Source of the DNA: CALREA01 sp041674865
Lineage (GTDB): Bacteria > Patescibacteriota > Gracilibacteria > UBA1369 > UBA12463
NCBI GenBank assembly: GCA_041674865.1
Contig: JBAYUX010000027.1
Location: 1 to 17,968, forward strand
Reading direction: 5' to 3'
Length of the DNA stretch: 17,968 bases
Part shown: one piece after another, positions 1 to 8,900 of the stretch
Layout: every line of letters starts with the position of its first letter
Position numbering within the stretch: position 1 is the stretch's first letter
Position numbers and translations under genes: made by a program
Notes under the pieces: model-generated
Database searches by the model: none
What the model was told of the DNA's origin: nothing
What the model saw: only the letters and a program-made list of their open reading frames with translations

Positions 1-66
1 ACTCGAAAGGCAAAAACGGTAACCAAAGCTAAAACAAAGAAGACTTCCGAGATCACAAAACTGTAA
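1..66 (+). CDS. C-terminal tail of an unidentified Lys-rich protein (partial)
   Basis: Frame 1 is open from the window edge to a TAA at 64-66 and gives 21 residues ending in ...KTKKTSEITKL. The piece is rich in Lys and Thr with no hydrophobic run, like the basic tails of bacterial nucleic-acid-binding proteins. A strong terminator starts about 30 nt downstream, which supports this being a genuine gene end. The body of the gene lies outside the window, so its function cannot be named. Confidence 0.6.
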   Translation, partial: TRKAKTVTKAKTKKTSEITKL

Positions 67-96
67 TCTTGAAGCCAAATCCGCTTGACTAATATG

Positions 97-127
97 AAGC
101 AGGGCCGTAAAATCGCCCTGCTTTCGT
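97..127 (+). terminator. Rho-independent terminator after the upstream gene
   Basis: A perfect 9-bp stem (97-105 AAGCAGGGC with 115-123 GCCCTGCTT) closes a 9-nt loop and is followed by TCGTTTT. It lies 30 nt after the TAA of the partial upstream gene, so it ends that transcript and separates it from rpsA. Confidence 0.85.
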
Positions 128-260
128 TTTGGAGGTCCAACAGATAATACAGCCCCAAAGCCGAAAGTGGCGTAATCAATCGCTCTCTTATATTTTTCTA
201 ACATGTATTATCGCATTTTTTTATATGGCACAAAAAGCTATGAAAAAGGAGTCTGTGGTC

Positions 261-1412
261 ATGGACCAACTTCTTGGAAGTGCTTCGTTTGCTGTCCTGG
301 AATTCAAACCAGGTATGCTTGTCGAAGGAACCGTTGCTCTCGTGAGCAAGGGTGCAATTCTCGTTGATTTCGGTGGTATTGCTACCGGTCTCGTCACAGG
401 TCGTGAACTTCACGATAGCCTTAACACCCTCAAGGGTCTCAAGGAAGGCGATCCGATTTCTGCATACGTTATCGAAGATGAAAATGAAGATGGACTCGTT
501 CTCCTCTCTCTCCGAAAGGCGAGCCAGGAACGACGATGGGTTCAGTTTATCGAGGCTTACGAAACAGGAAAGGTCATCAAGGTTGTTGCCAGCGAGGCAA
601 ACAAGGGTGGTCTTCTTCTCGAGCTCGATGGTATCAAGGGATTCATCCCAGTATCACAACTCGCTCCGTTACACTATCCACGTGTTGATGGTGCCGATCC
701 AGGACTTATTCTCCAGAGACTTCAGTCTCTCGTTGGAATTGAGTTTGCAGTGAAGATTATTTCTATCGACAAAGAAAATGGTAAGTTGATTCTTTCTGAG
801 AAGGCTGCCTTCGATGAAGAGCGAAAGAAGAGTTTGGTTGATCTCAAGCCAGGATCTGTCGTTAAGGGCAAGATCAGTGGTCTCGTTAAGTTCGGTATCT
901 TCGTCGCCTTTGACGGTCTCGAGGGTCTCGTTCACATCTCTGAGATTGCATGGGGTCACGTTTCAAATCCAGCTGACTACGGTCGTCTCGGCGATCCAGT
1001 TGAGGTTATGGTTATTGGTGTTGAAGGAGACAAGATTTCACTTTCTATGAAGCGTTTGACTACTGACCCTTGGTTAGAAGTTGCTGCTAAGTATAAGGTT
1101 GGATCTGTTGTCGAAGGTGAGATCAACCGAATCACTCCATTTGGTGCGTTCCTCGCGCTCGAAGGTGAGATCAATGGTTTGATCCACGTTACTGAAATTA
1201 CTGACAAGCAGATTTCTGAGCCAGGTGAGGTCTTGAAAGTTGGTGAACGAGTAAAGGCTCGTGTCATCGCTATCGAACCTGACGAGCGACGAATCGGACT
1301 TTCTATCAAGGCCGTCGACAACCCACCAGAAGGTATGACTGAGAGCGAAGAAGGTGAGGTCAAGAAGCCACGAAAGAAGGCTACAAAGAAGAGCGAAGAG
1401 GCTGCTGCATAG
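261..1412 (+). CDS. rpsA: Ribosomal protein S1, four S1 domains
   Basis: 383 residues with four consecutive S1 (OB-fold) RNA-binding domains. Each begins with a V.G.V-type strand: FKPGMLVEGTV, the degenerate YETGKVIKVV, LKPGSVVKGKI and YKVGSVVEGEI. Repeats 3 and 4 carry the classic KFGIFVAFDGLEGLVHISE-like core. A Lys-rich tail (PRKKATKKSEE) follows. S1 binds mRNA on the 30S subunit; CPR and some Gram-positive forms have about four domains rather than the six of E. coli. I chose ATG 261 because AAGGAG at 245-250 is correctly spaced. The frame stays open upstream (ATG 225, TTG 129), but that part overlaps the terminator and reads like non-coding DNA. A terminator follows directly, so the gene is probably monocistronic. 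Confidence 0.9.
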   Translation: MDQLLGSASFAVLEFKPGMLVEGTVALVSKGAILVDFGGIATGLVTGRELHDSLNTLKGLKEGDPISAYVIEDENEDGLVLLSLRKASQERRWVQFIEAYETGKVIKVVASEANKGGLLLELDGIKGFIPVSQLAPLHYPRVDGADPGLILQRLQSLVGIEFAVKIISIDKENGKLILSEKAAFDEERKKSLVDLKPGSVVKGKISGLVKFGIFVAFDGLEGLVHISEIAWGHVSNPADYGRLGDPVEVMVIGVEGDKISLSMKRLTTDPWLEVAAKYKVGSVVEGEINRITPFGAFLALEGEINGLIHVTEITDKQISEPGEVLKVGERVKARVIAIEPDERRIGLSIKAVDNPPEGMTESEEGEVKKPRKKATKKSEEAAA

Positions 1413-1434
1413 TGAGAAACTAATACGCGATTTG

Positions 1435-1463
1435 AAAAGGACTCCAGAGATGGGGTCCTTTTT
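1435..1463 (+). terminator. Rho-independent terminator of rpsA
   Basis: An 11-bp stem (AAAAGGACTCC with GGGGTCCTTTT, one G-U pair) closes a 7-nt loop and runs into TTTTT. It lies 22 nt after the rpsA stop codon. Confidence 0.9.
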
Positions 1464-1507
1464 GCTAGAGGAATTCTATCTTGCTCTGCGCCTCGGTTTT
1501 AGGAGTA

Positions 1508-1921
1508 CTACTTATCTTCTACTACTTGTACATGCATCATAGTTTCTTTACTTCCATCAACCTTTACTACATCAGCACTCCCGTCATCTTTAAAATCCTC
1601 TACCTTGAGAAATTGAGGTTCAGTTACTTCTTCACCTTTTCTATCGATAAATCCCCATAGGCCATTCTTCCCTTTTACCGCCCTGAGTCCATCATGAGAT
1701 TCTCTAACTTCGAGATATTTACCATTTTCAGGCATTGTTTCTTTTTTAGCTAACCCTACTCCTGCTCCGGCTATAAATGAGCCTAAGGCAAGTCCACCGA
1801 TCCACTTTCCAAGTTTACTTCTTACACCTTTTGTTGCTAATGATATGGTGTTATTTTTTTCTTTCTTTGCTGTTTTTTCCAGCCTTTCTTCATGGCCGAG
1901 TATTTCTTCATGTGGCTTCAT
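1508..1921 (-). CDS. Small single-pass membrane protein with one WG-type repeat
   Basis: 137 residues. The N-terminus is charged (HEEILGHEERLEKTAKKEK), and a Gly/Ala-rich hydrophobic stretch at about residues 40-58 (WIGGLALGSFIAGAGVGLA) looks like one membrane segment. An outer domain follows with the signature GLWGFIDRKGEEVTEPQF, which matches a single WG/KWG beta-repeat. Such repeats normally occur in arrays, so one copy suggests a reduced or accessory protein. No partner or function can be named. The gene is transcribed against rpsA. Its promoter is near consensus, but no Shine-Dalgarno precedes the ATG. Confidence 0.7.
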   Translation of the reverse strand: MKPHEEILGHEERLEKTAKKEKNNTISLATKGVRSKLGKWIGGLALGSFIAGAGVGLAKKETMPENGKYLEVRESHDGLRAVKGKNGLWGFIDRKGEEVTEPQFLKVEDFKDDGSADVVKVDGSKETMMHVQVVEDK

Positions 1922-1954
1922 AGTTTGATTGTGTTAATTTTTATTATTTCTTAT

Positions 1955-1983
1955 ATTATACTATAATTTCTCTTTTTTATCAA
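1955..1983 (-). promoter_or_regulatory. Sigma70-type promoter of the WG-repeat gene
   Basis: On the minus strand, TTGATA (1978-1983), a 17-nt spacer and a perfect TATAAT (1955-1960). The predicted start lies about 27 nt before the ATG at 1921. Surrounding DNA is very AT-rich. Confidence 0.75.
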
Positions 1984-2026
1984 GTTTTCTGTCCAGAGAC
2001 GGTCCAGCATAGATAATAGCTTTGAC

Positions 2027-2095
2027 ATGAAGCTGTCGTCAACCCATCAGAAGCCACGAAAGAAGGTAGCGAAGAAGGGCGAATTTGTTTGAAGA
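2027..2095 (+). pseudogene. Decayed copy of the rpsA C-terminal tail
   Basis: The 18-nt run AGAAGCCACGAAAGAAGG (near 2049-2066) is identical to the rpsA 3' end at 1363-1380. The match continues with gaps (AAGAAG.GCGAA), and AACCCA.CAGAAG just upstream resembles rpsA 1319-1331. Translated in frame, it gives QKPRKKVAKKGEFV against KKPRKKATKKSEE in rpsA. There is no S1 domain and no start with a ribosome site. I read it as a remnant of a partial duplication, although short Lys-rich coding similarity by chance cannot be fully excluded. Confidence 0.45.
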
Positions 2096-2123
2096 CGATG
2101 TATGTATTTGGTATAATGTGAAC

Positions 2124-2187
2124 ACTTTCGGGATTTCCCGCGGCCCCTACATGGTCACTGTGCGCACGGTGTGTAGGGGAACTTTTT
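2124..2187 (+). ncRNA. Candidate small RNA, unit A (own promoter and terminator)
   Basis: The promoter is TTGAAG (2089-2094), a 17-nt spacer and TATAAT (2112-2117), with a predicted start near 2124. The transcript opens ACTTTCGGGATTTCCCGCG, a 4-bp hairpin (CGGG/CCCG), then a long terminator hairpin: CCCCTACA (2144-2151) pairs with TGTAGGGG (2172-2179), with further pairing around the self-complementary GTGCGCAC, followed by TTTTT (2183-2187). No open frame fits, so the product would be a ~64-nt RNA. Unit B, exactly 100 bp downstream, has the same plan. The family is not one I recognise. Confidence 0.55.
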
Positions 2188-2223
2188 ATTGAAAAATTTG
2201 GATATATTTGATACAATAGGTTT

Positions 2224-2277
2224 ACTTTTCGAGGTTACTCGCGACCCTGCCCTCTCACGAAGGCAGGGAAAATTTTT
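2224..2277 (+). ncRNA. Candidate small RNA, unit B (own promoter and terminator)
   Basis: The promoter is TTGAAA (2189-2194), a 17-nt spacer and TACAAT (2212-2217); its -35 overlaps the end of unit A. The predicted start is near 2224. The RNA opens ACTTTTCGAGGTTACTCGCG, a 4-bp hairpin (CGAG/CTCG) in the same place as unit A, then a 7-bp terminator stem (CCCTGCC 2245-2251 with GGCAGGG 2262-2268) and TTTTT at 2273-2277. The stems differ in sequence from unit A but keep their pairing, which suggests selection on structure. Function unknown. Confidence 0.55.
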
Positions 2278-2341
2278 GTGTGGCTAGAGATATAATTTAC
2301 CGAATCTTAGCTTAATTATTTCAAGATTTGGCTTATCAAGC

Positions 2342-2437
2342 CTACCAAATATCGCCTTCATTAACTTTTGGCGGCGCTGTAGGTTTTTCATGAAGATTTT
2401 TCTTCATATCTATCCAATCAGGAAATCGTTTTTCCAC
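2342..2437 (-). pseudogene. Truncated N-terminus of a PemK/MazF-family toxin
   Basis: The minus-strand frame reads VEKRFPDWIDMKKNLHEK, then PTAPPKVNEGDIW, then TAG. In CPR PemK/MazF-like endoribonucleases the chain typically starts with F..W..LKK.(I/L)H and runs into REIWW.(S/A)LG.N.G.EQDG. Here it stops exactly at the first W of the IWW strand (TGG TAG), and the DNA beyond carries several stops with no toxin core. The frame extends upstream to 2545 without a convincing start; GTG 2437 is one option. No antitoxin is next to it. The family call rests on remembered motif order, not on a search. Confidence 0.5.
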
Positions 2438-2535
2438 GGCTAGTTGATTAGGGGTAGTTTTTGCATGATAGCAGTCCGAGATTACAAATCTTTGAATAAA
2501 ACATAACAAAAATATTACATTTTTCTGACATAGTT

Positions 2536-2570
2536 TTGAGCTCAAAAATCGGGAAAATATATGATATAGT
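2536..2570 (+). promoter_or_regulatory. Promoter of the helicase-nuclease gene, near-leaderless
   Basis: TTGAGC (2536-2541), an 18-nt spacer and TATGAT (2560-2565); an overlapping TATAGT lies at 2565-2570. Either -10 puts the RNA start within about 8 nt of the ATG at 2580. No Shine-Dalgarno is present, so translation of a leaderless or nearly leaderless mRNA is likely. Confidence 0.5.
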
Positions 2571-2579
2571 GGCGATACT

Positions 2580-5500
2580 ATGATTCTCGACGACCACTTT
2601 CAGAAACGGTACGAAAGCCTCAATCCTGAGCAAAAAAAAGCTGTCGATACGATCGAAGGCCCGGTAATGGTCATTGCGGGACCTGGGTCGGGAAAGACTG
2701 AGCTCTTGGGCTTAAGAGTCGCTAATATTTTGCGACTGACGGATACCCCGCCTTCTTCTATTCTCTGTCTCACTTATACTGAGGCGGGAGCGGTAAATAT
2801 GCGAAAAAGGCTTACGGGACTCCTGGGGCTAGATGCCTATAAGGTTGCGGTTCATACGTTCCATGGTTTTGGAACGGAGATAATTAACAAGAATCCTGAA
2901 TATTTCTATCAAGGGGCTCGATACAATCCGGCTGACGACCTAATGCGGTATGCTATTTTGGAAGATATCCTGGAACATCTAAAGTACGACTGTTCGCTGC
3001 GCTCCTATCATCCGGAACAGGGCTATACATACCTGAAAGATATTATTAGTAAGATTGGTGAGCTCAAAAAGGGTGGATTGAGTCCTGAGGATTTCAAAGA
3101 AATTCTGGAAGAAAATAGAAGCTTTCTTGAGCAGGCGAACGCCCTTCTTGAGCCGGTTTTCCAGAAAACCATAGGAGCGAAAACGATTGAGCAGATTCCT
3201 GAACTTATTGGGAATCTCAAAAATATCGCCTACCAGCCGAGAACTACGCAACTCCCCTACTCGAATATACAAGAAACCCTCATTGGAAAATTAGAAGAAG
3301 CATATGAAGAGGCCATGGCCGAAGAAAAGCCTAGCACTAAGCCCATTACGGCATGGAAAAATGAGTATACAAAAAAGAATAATGATAAAATAAACACATT
3401 CAAAGATCTCGAGAGAATCGAAAAACACCTCGAGCTCTGCGATGTATATGCGCAGTATCAGAAGCAATTGCACAAGGAAGGATTTTTTGATTATGAAGAT
3501 ATGCTACTGGATACCGTGAATGCATTTACCAAATATCCCGAGCTCAAATACAACCTGCAGGAGCGATATCTCTATGTTCTCGTTGATGAGTTCCAGGATA
3601 CGAATGGGGTACAGATGCGACTTTTGGATCAACTTCTTGATAATGATGTCCACGAAGGAAGGCCAAATATTTTGGCGGTTGGCGATGATGATCAGGCGAT
3701 TTACAAGTTCCAGGGAGCGAATATGGCGAACTTGATGGAGTTCCATAAGAAGTATCGAGATCCAGCTGTGATTATCCTTCAGCAAAATTATCGCTCTACG
3801 CAGCCAATATTAGACTTTGTGAGACAAGTTATTCTGAAGGGCGAGGAGCGATTGGAAAATCAACTTCCTGACTTGATCAAAAAAGAACTCTACTCGGCCA
3901 ACACAACTCTTACTACGGGAGAAATTATAGAGAAAGAATTTTCTACCAGTTTGGAGGAGATGGTCTGGGTGTCAGAAATCATTCAGAAAAAACTTTCTGA
4001 GGAGAATATTTCTCCTTCGGCTATTGCCGTAATCGCGCGTAAACATGAGACTCTCGAACGTGCCGCAAAAGTCCTCGACTACTTCGGCATACCGGTTTCC
4101 TATGAGAGAAAGCAGGATCTCCTCGAGCAAAAACATATCAAAGAGCTTCTTACAATACTCAAATTTGTGAATACCATAGCCACAAAGAATCAGAGCGAGG
4201 CGGATGAATATTTGCCGGAGATTTTAAGTTTTCCATTTTGGGGCGTGGACCGAATTGCGATTTGGAACATTTCCACTGTCGCATTCAAGGAGAAAAAACT
4301 CTGGCTCAAGGCCATGCTGGAAAGTGACAATGAGCAGCTCAAGCAGATTGCCACCTTCCTCATTCACCTCGGCATCGATGCGAAGGAAAAAACGGCAGAA
4401 GAAATTATCGATATGATTACTGGTGTTGATGAAGATGAAACGGCTTTCCAGAGCCCATATAAGGCCTATTACTTCAACGCATCCAAATTTGAACATGAAA
4501 AATTAACCTATCTCAATCTTTTGCAAGCTCTGCAGGCATTGATTGAACAGGTGCGTTCGTACAAGGGAACCGGTGCCAAGACCGTCTCAGACGTCGTAGA
4601 ACTCGTTGAGCTCCACGAGAAGCATAAGATCGAGATGCACTACAAAAATGCCTTTAATAACGAAGAAAAGGCCGTGAACCTCATGACCGCACACGGCGCT
4701 AAGGGTTTGGAATTTGAACATGTATTCCTCCTCCACTGCCATGACGCCGAGTGGACCAGAGGCTACTCCGCCGACAAGCTCACGTTCCCCTCTAACATTC
4801 CTCTCGCCACAGAGTCCGAGACCGCCGATGACAAGTTGCGATTATTTTATGTCGCGCTTACTCGTGCCAAGAGAAATTTATATCTTACCCGACATCAGTA
4901 TAACGAGAAGGGAAAAGAACAGATCAGGCTGCGCTTTCTGGAAGACTCCGAAATTGAAAAGAAAGAGAAGGAAGATCTCGATTCAACATTGATTGAGCAG
5001 ATGAACGCTAGTTTTGCTCAGGGAAAAGGATTAGAAAAACTTCTTCTATTGCAGTTAAAAATAGAAAAGCATGAGGTAGCTAACATCGAAGAGCAGGATA
5101 TCCTGAAGGGGCTTCTCAAAGATTACAAACTCAGTGTCACTCACCTGAATAACTTCCTCGATATCACCAAGGGCGGCCCTCAGACCTTCCTCGAGCAGAA
5201 TCTTTTGCGCTTCCCACAGCGCCAAACCTTACCGAGTATCTATGGAAGCGCGATGCATCACGCGCTGAACATGTTCTCCAATGAGCACAAGATGACAAAA
5301 ACTCTCCCGTCCCTCGACTTCCTCCTCAAGGCATTTGAGTACGAACTTAAACAGCAGCGACTTAACAAGAAAGACTTCAGCGACTCCCTCGAGAAGGGAC
5401 GAGATCACTTAAGCGTGTATTACAACGAACGAAAGAGTTACTTCAATCCCGAAGACCAGTCCGAATACGATTTCCGTGGCCAAGGCGTTGTGATCGAAAA

Positions 5501-5924
5501 TGCCGAACTCACAGGAAAAATCGACAAGATGAGTTACGACGAAGAGAAACGAGAAATCCTCGTCTACGACTACAAAACCGGCAAGCCTCTCAAGGATCTG
5601 GAACATGGCTCCGACCACGAAAAAATCAAAGCCTGGAACTACCGCAACCAACTCGTCTTCTACAAAATCCTCGTCGAAAACGCGCGCGACTTAAAGGCAA
5701 AATATACCGTACAACAAGGCTTCCTCGAGTTCCTCGTCCCGGTGGATGGAAAGATAACCATTCTTCCTGTGGACATTACTCAAGAAGAGACCGAGAGGAT
5801 GAAGAAGCTGATTGTAGCGGTGTACAACAAGATTACTGGATTGGATTTTCCGGATGTGAGCGAGTACGAGAAGAGTTTGGAGGGAATTAAGGAGTTTGAG
5901 GAGGGGCTGCTGGGAAATGTTTAA
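2580..5924 (+). CDS. UvrD/PcrA-type superfamily 1 helicase fused to a RecB-type nuclease
   Basis: 1114 residues. The helicase half shows Walker A GPGSGKT (34-40), motif Ia/Ib LTYTEAGAVNMRKR and HTFHGFG, Walker B DEFQDT (336-341), motif III GDDDQAIYKFQGAN, motif IV QQNYRST, motif V MTAHGAKGLEFEHVFLLH and motif VI LFYVALTRAKRNLYLT. These are all parts needed for 3'-5' ATP-driven unwinding. The C-terminal ~230 residues hold a PD-(D/E)XK nuclease: GSAMHHAL, GKID (D982) and VYDYKTGKP (DYK 997-999). This order is that of AddA, so the likely role is DNA end processing or recombinational repair, possibly also destruction of foreign DNA. No AddB partner is visible. It converges tail to tail with hsdR, with 1 bp between stop codons and no terminator between. 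Confidence 0.9.
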   Translation: MILDDHFQKRYESLNPEQKKAVDTIEGPVMVIAGPGSGKTELLGLRVANILRLTDTPPSSILCLTYTEAGAVNMRKRLTGLLGLDAYKVAVHTFHGFGTEIINKNPEYFYQGARYNPADDLMRYAILEDILEHLKYDCSLRSYHPEQGYTYLKDIISKIGELKKGGLSPEDFKEILEENRSFLEQANALLEPVFQKTIGAKTIEQIPELIGNLKNIAYQPRTTQLPYSNIQETLIGKLEEAYEEAMAEEKPSTKPITAWKNEYTKKNNDKINTFKDLERIEKHLELCDVYAQYQKQLHKEGFFDYEDMLLDTVNAFTKYPELKYNLQERYLYVLVDEFQDTNGVQMRLLDQLLDNDVHEGRPNILAVGDDDQAIYKFQGANMANLMEFHKKYRDPAVIILQQNYRSTQPILDFVRQVILKGEERLENQLPDLIKKELYSANTTLTTGEIIEKEFSTSLEEMVWVSEIIQKKLSEENISPSAIAVIARKHETLERAAKVLDYFGIPVSYERKQDLLEQKHIKELLTILKFVNTIATKNQSEADEYLPEILSFPFWGVDRIAIWNISTVAFKEKKLWLKAMLESDNEQLKQIATFLIHLGIDAKEKTAEEIIDMITGVDEDETAFQSPYKAYYFNASKFEHEKLTYLNLLQALQALIEQVRSYKGTGAKTVSDVVELVELHEKHKIEMHYKNAFNNEEKAVNLMTAHGAKGLEFEHVFLLHCHDAEWTRGYSADKLTFPSNIPLATESETADDKLRLFYVALTRAKRNLYLTRHQYNEKGKEQIRLRFLEDSEIEKKEKEDLDSTLIEQMNASFAQGKGLEKLLLLQLKIEKHEVANIEEQDILKGLLKDYKLSVTHLNNFLDITKGGPQTFLEQNLLRFPQRQTLPSIYGSAMHHALNMFSNEHKMTKTLPSLDFLLKAFEYELKQQRLNKKDFSDSLEKGRDHLSVYYNERKSYFNPEDQSEYDFRGQGVVIENAELTGKIDKMSYDEEKREILVYDYKTGKPLKDLEHGSDHEKIKAWNYRNQLVFYKILVENARDLKAKYTVQQGFLEFLVPVDGKITILPVDITQEETERMKKLIVAVYNKITGLDFPDVSEYEKSLEGIKEFEEGLLGNV

Positions 5925-5925
5925 C

Positions 5926-8900
5926 CTAAGCTCCCACAAAATGCTCTGCATCGATATAATGCTCGAATACGAAGTTGTACACTTCTAATCCCTTTTCCTG
6001 ACAATCGGCTTCGGTATAAGTTGGATCGGGTAATTTAGGATATAGAACATCTAGAATTGTAGTTTTTACACCGGCACGTGTTGGTTCCTTTTCTCTCCAA
6101 TCGAGTACCAATTTTTCGAACTTTAATTTTTCGAGCAATTCACGCGATACTGTACGCACTTTCTCAACTTCATTAGGGTTTAGCCCATCCTTCAATAATA
6201 AATCAAAAATCGCTAGCTCCTCTTCATTGAGCCCTTCCTTCACCGATCGCTGCTCCTCTTCATTCAAGCTCTTCGCCAAATCAATCAAATCATCAAAAAG
6301 CTGATCAATATCATGCGCTCCGCTATTATAGGTCTGCAAAATGCGCTGAAGACGATCCATGAATTTCGCGCGGCTTCTATTCCGTCGAACCATCTCGGTA
6401 ATTTTTTGTTCGAGTTCAGCAGTCATCGCAGTAGTCTGTAAATTTTTATTCTCAAGGTCTGAGAAAAATGTATGCAAGGCATCGGCATCAAGTGCGCTCA
6501 AATCCTTCACTTTTTTATGCTGAGGTATGGCGTATTCTCCCGTCTGAATTGACTTATCAAGTAAATCTTCCAGATCTTTCTGGACGTGGGTAACGTCAAT
6601 ATTCCCAGTACCGACATCTCGCACACGTGAGGCAAGAACGCGAATAGCCGTCACTCGCAGATAGAAATCTTCAGCACGAGGATCTGGCAAAACTGATCGA
6701 TACGCACTCTGGAGATCGACCGCCATATTCAAGAAGGCCTTCTTCGTCTTAATAGAGCTCAGAAGAAAATTCGCATAGCGCTCAATCAAAATCAATCTCT
6801 CCTGACTCGGAGCCTGAACCAACTTCGCAATATCTACGCCATGCCCAGTCAAAAATTCATTCACCTGAGCAAGCATAGCCTCTAATTCACTCACGAGCTC
6901 ATCCTTATCCTGAATAATATCATCGTCATCTACACCACTCGCTGCATACTGCGCCAGTGCGCGCTCGATATTCTTGAATACACCAATATAGTCGACAATT
7001 AAGCCATTTTTCTTACCTTCGGCGACTCGGTTTGCACGGGCAATCGTCTGCATGAGCGTATGATTTTTCAAAGGCTTATCGAGATACAAAGTCGACAAGT
7101 TCGGCACGTCAAATCCCGTAAGCCACATGGCGCAGACAAACACGATCTTCAAATCAGAATTCTCCTTTTTAAAAACATCCTCAAGTGCGACACCGTTGAT
7201 TCCCTCGTTAATCCGCTTACGAATCGGCCGCATATCAATATCAAATGGCTCCAGATCAGCAATCTCATTCTGGCTCTGGCTCACTACGACTGCCATATCC
7301 ACATTTTCGTGCAATCGCAACTCTTCAGAAATCTTCGCATGTTCCCGCTCATCCACGGCTCGCGACAAATCCATCCTCAACTTCGCAATATATCGATCCC
7401 ACTCGGCTCGAACCTTCACGTACATACGCACCGCCGTTTTCTTATCGACAGAAACTACCATCGCCTTGCCGTCGTATCCACGTCCGACGAAGTGCTCCAC
7501 GATATCCCTAGCAATCGCATTCAAACGATCTTCACGAGTCACTAGCTGATAAAACGTCGAGAACTCGCTCTCCAACTTCTCCTCTTCCTCATCATTCAAA
7601 TCATAAAAATCCATCACCTTCTCGATTTCTTGCTCCAGATTTACATTCACGTTTTTCAGTCTTGGAACGCGATTTTCATAATACAACGGCACGGTCGCTC
7701 CATCCTTAACCGACTGACCGAAATTATACACCGACACATACTCACCGAACGTATCTCGAGTCTTCCCCTCTCCTTCGCTCATCAGTGGCGTTCCGGTAAA
7801 ACCAATAAATGACGCATTAGGAAGCGCTTTTCTCATATTCTGTGCCATACGATCATATTGAGTACGATGCGCTTCATCCGTCATGACAATAATGTCGTCC
7901 CGCTCCGAAATCGCTCCCTCGATATCCTGAAATTTCTGAATGGTGGTAAAAATCTGTCGATGATCCTGCGCCAGCAATATCTTCAAATTCTTCACACTAT
8001 CAGCCTGTACCTCTTCGCCATACACCGCACCCACATAGGCAAAATTGTCATAGGCCTGATCGTCTAGCTGCACTCGATCCGTAACAATCACAAACGTAAA
8101 ATTCCCCGGAACCTTCCGCAAAACCTTCTGCGACAAATACACCATCGAATACGATTTCCCGGATCCCTGTGTATGCCAGAAAACTCCCAGTCGACCCTTA
8201 TTCTCCTTGCGGTCCAAAACATTCTGAAACGCCTTATTAACGCCATAATACTGGAAGTACCTTGGCACAATTTTCTTCACCTCTGCCTTCGACTCATCAA
8301 ACAATACGAAGTTCTCAAAAATATCCAGCATACGTCCCCGATCACACACACCCAGAATCATCCCACCCAGATCCGTCCTCGGCTCTTCATCCTCACTTGC
8401 CACCTTCTTCCAGTCATTGAAATACTCAAACGGCGACGTCATCGACCCAAATCGACTATCCGTCCCATTAGAAATAATAATTCCCATATTGTACCAAAAG
8501 AGCTTCGGAATCGTGTCTTTGTAATCTCGAATATTATCCTTCCAAGCATCCACCAAGCTCTTATGCGACGCCTTCAACTCCAGCAACATCAACGGAATCC
8601 CATTCACAAACAGCACCACATCCGGCCTCCTCGTATACATCTCCCCCACCACCCACAGTTGCGTCACACACAAGAAGTGATTATTCTGTGGATTATCAAA
8701 ATCAAAAAACTTCACTCGCTGCGTAATCTTCTCTCCATCTTCATCCGTATAGTGCACATCCATCCCATCCTTCAACAACTTATATATCTCGAAATTCGCC
8801 CTCACCAAACTCAAATGCGACCTATCTCTCATCACCTCCGCCACTCCCTGATTGTACGCATCATCCAATAACCCTGGACTAATCCTCTCCACTGCTTCTC

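Noticed and set aside
129..260. N-terminal extension of the S1 protein from TTG 129 or ATG 225
   Set aside because: It overlaps the upstream terminator's T tract, reads as unrelated hydrophobic sequence, and ATG 261 has the well-placed AAGGAG.
2291..2343. TATAAT at 2291-2296 followed by hairpins near 2301-2343, as a third small RNA unit
   Set aside because: No -35 at the right distance, no T tract after the hairpin, and it does not align with units A and B.
2448..2633. 61-aa minus-strand frame over the helicase start
   Set aside because: It overlaps the well-supported helicase-nuclease N-terminus and has no recognisable features.
8173..8871. 232-aa plus-strand frame inside hsdR
   Set aside because: A His/Ile/Arg-rich shadow opposite a full-length gene with all motifs intact.
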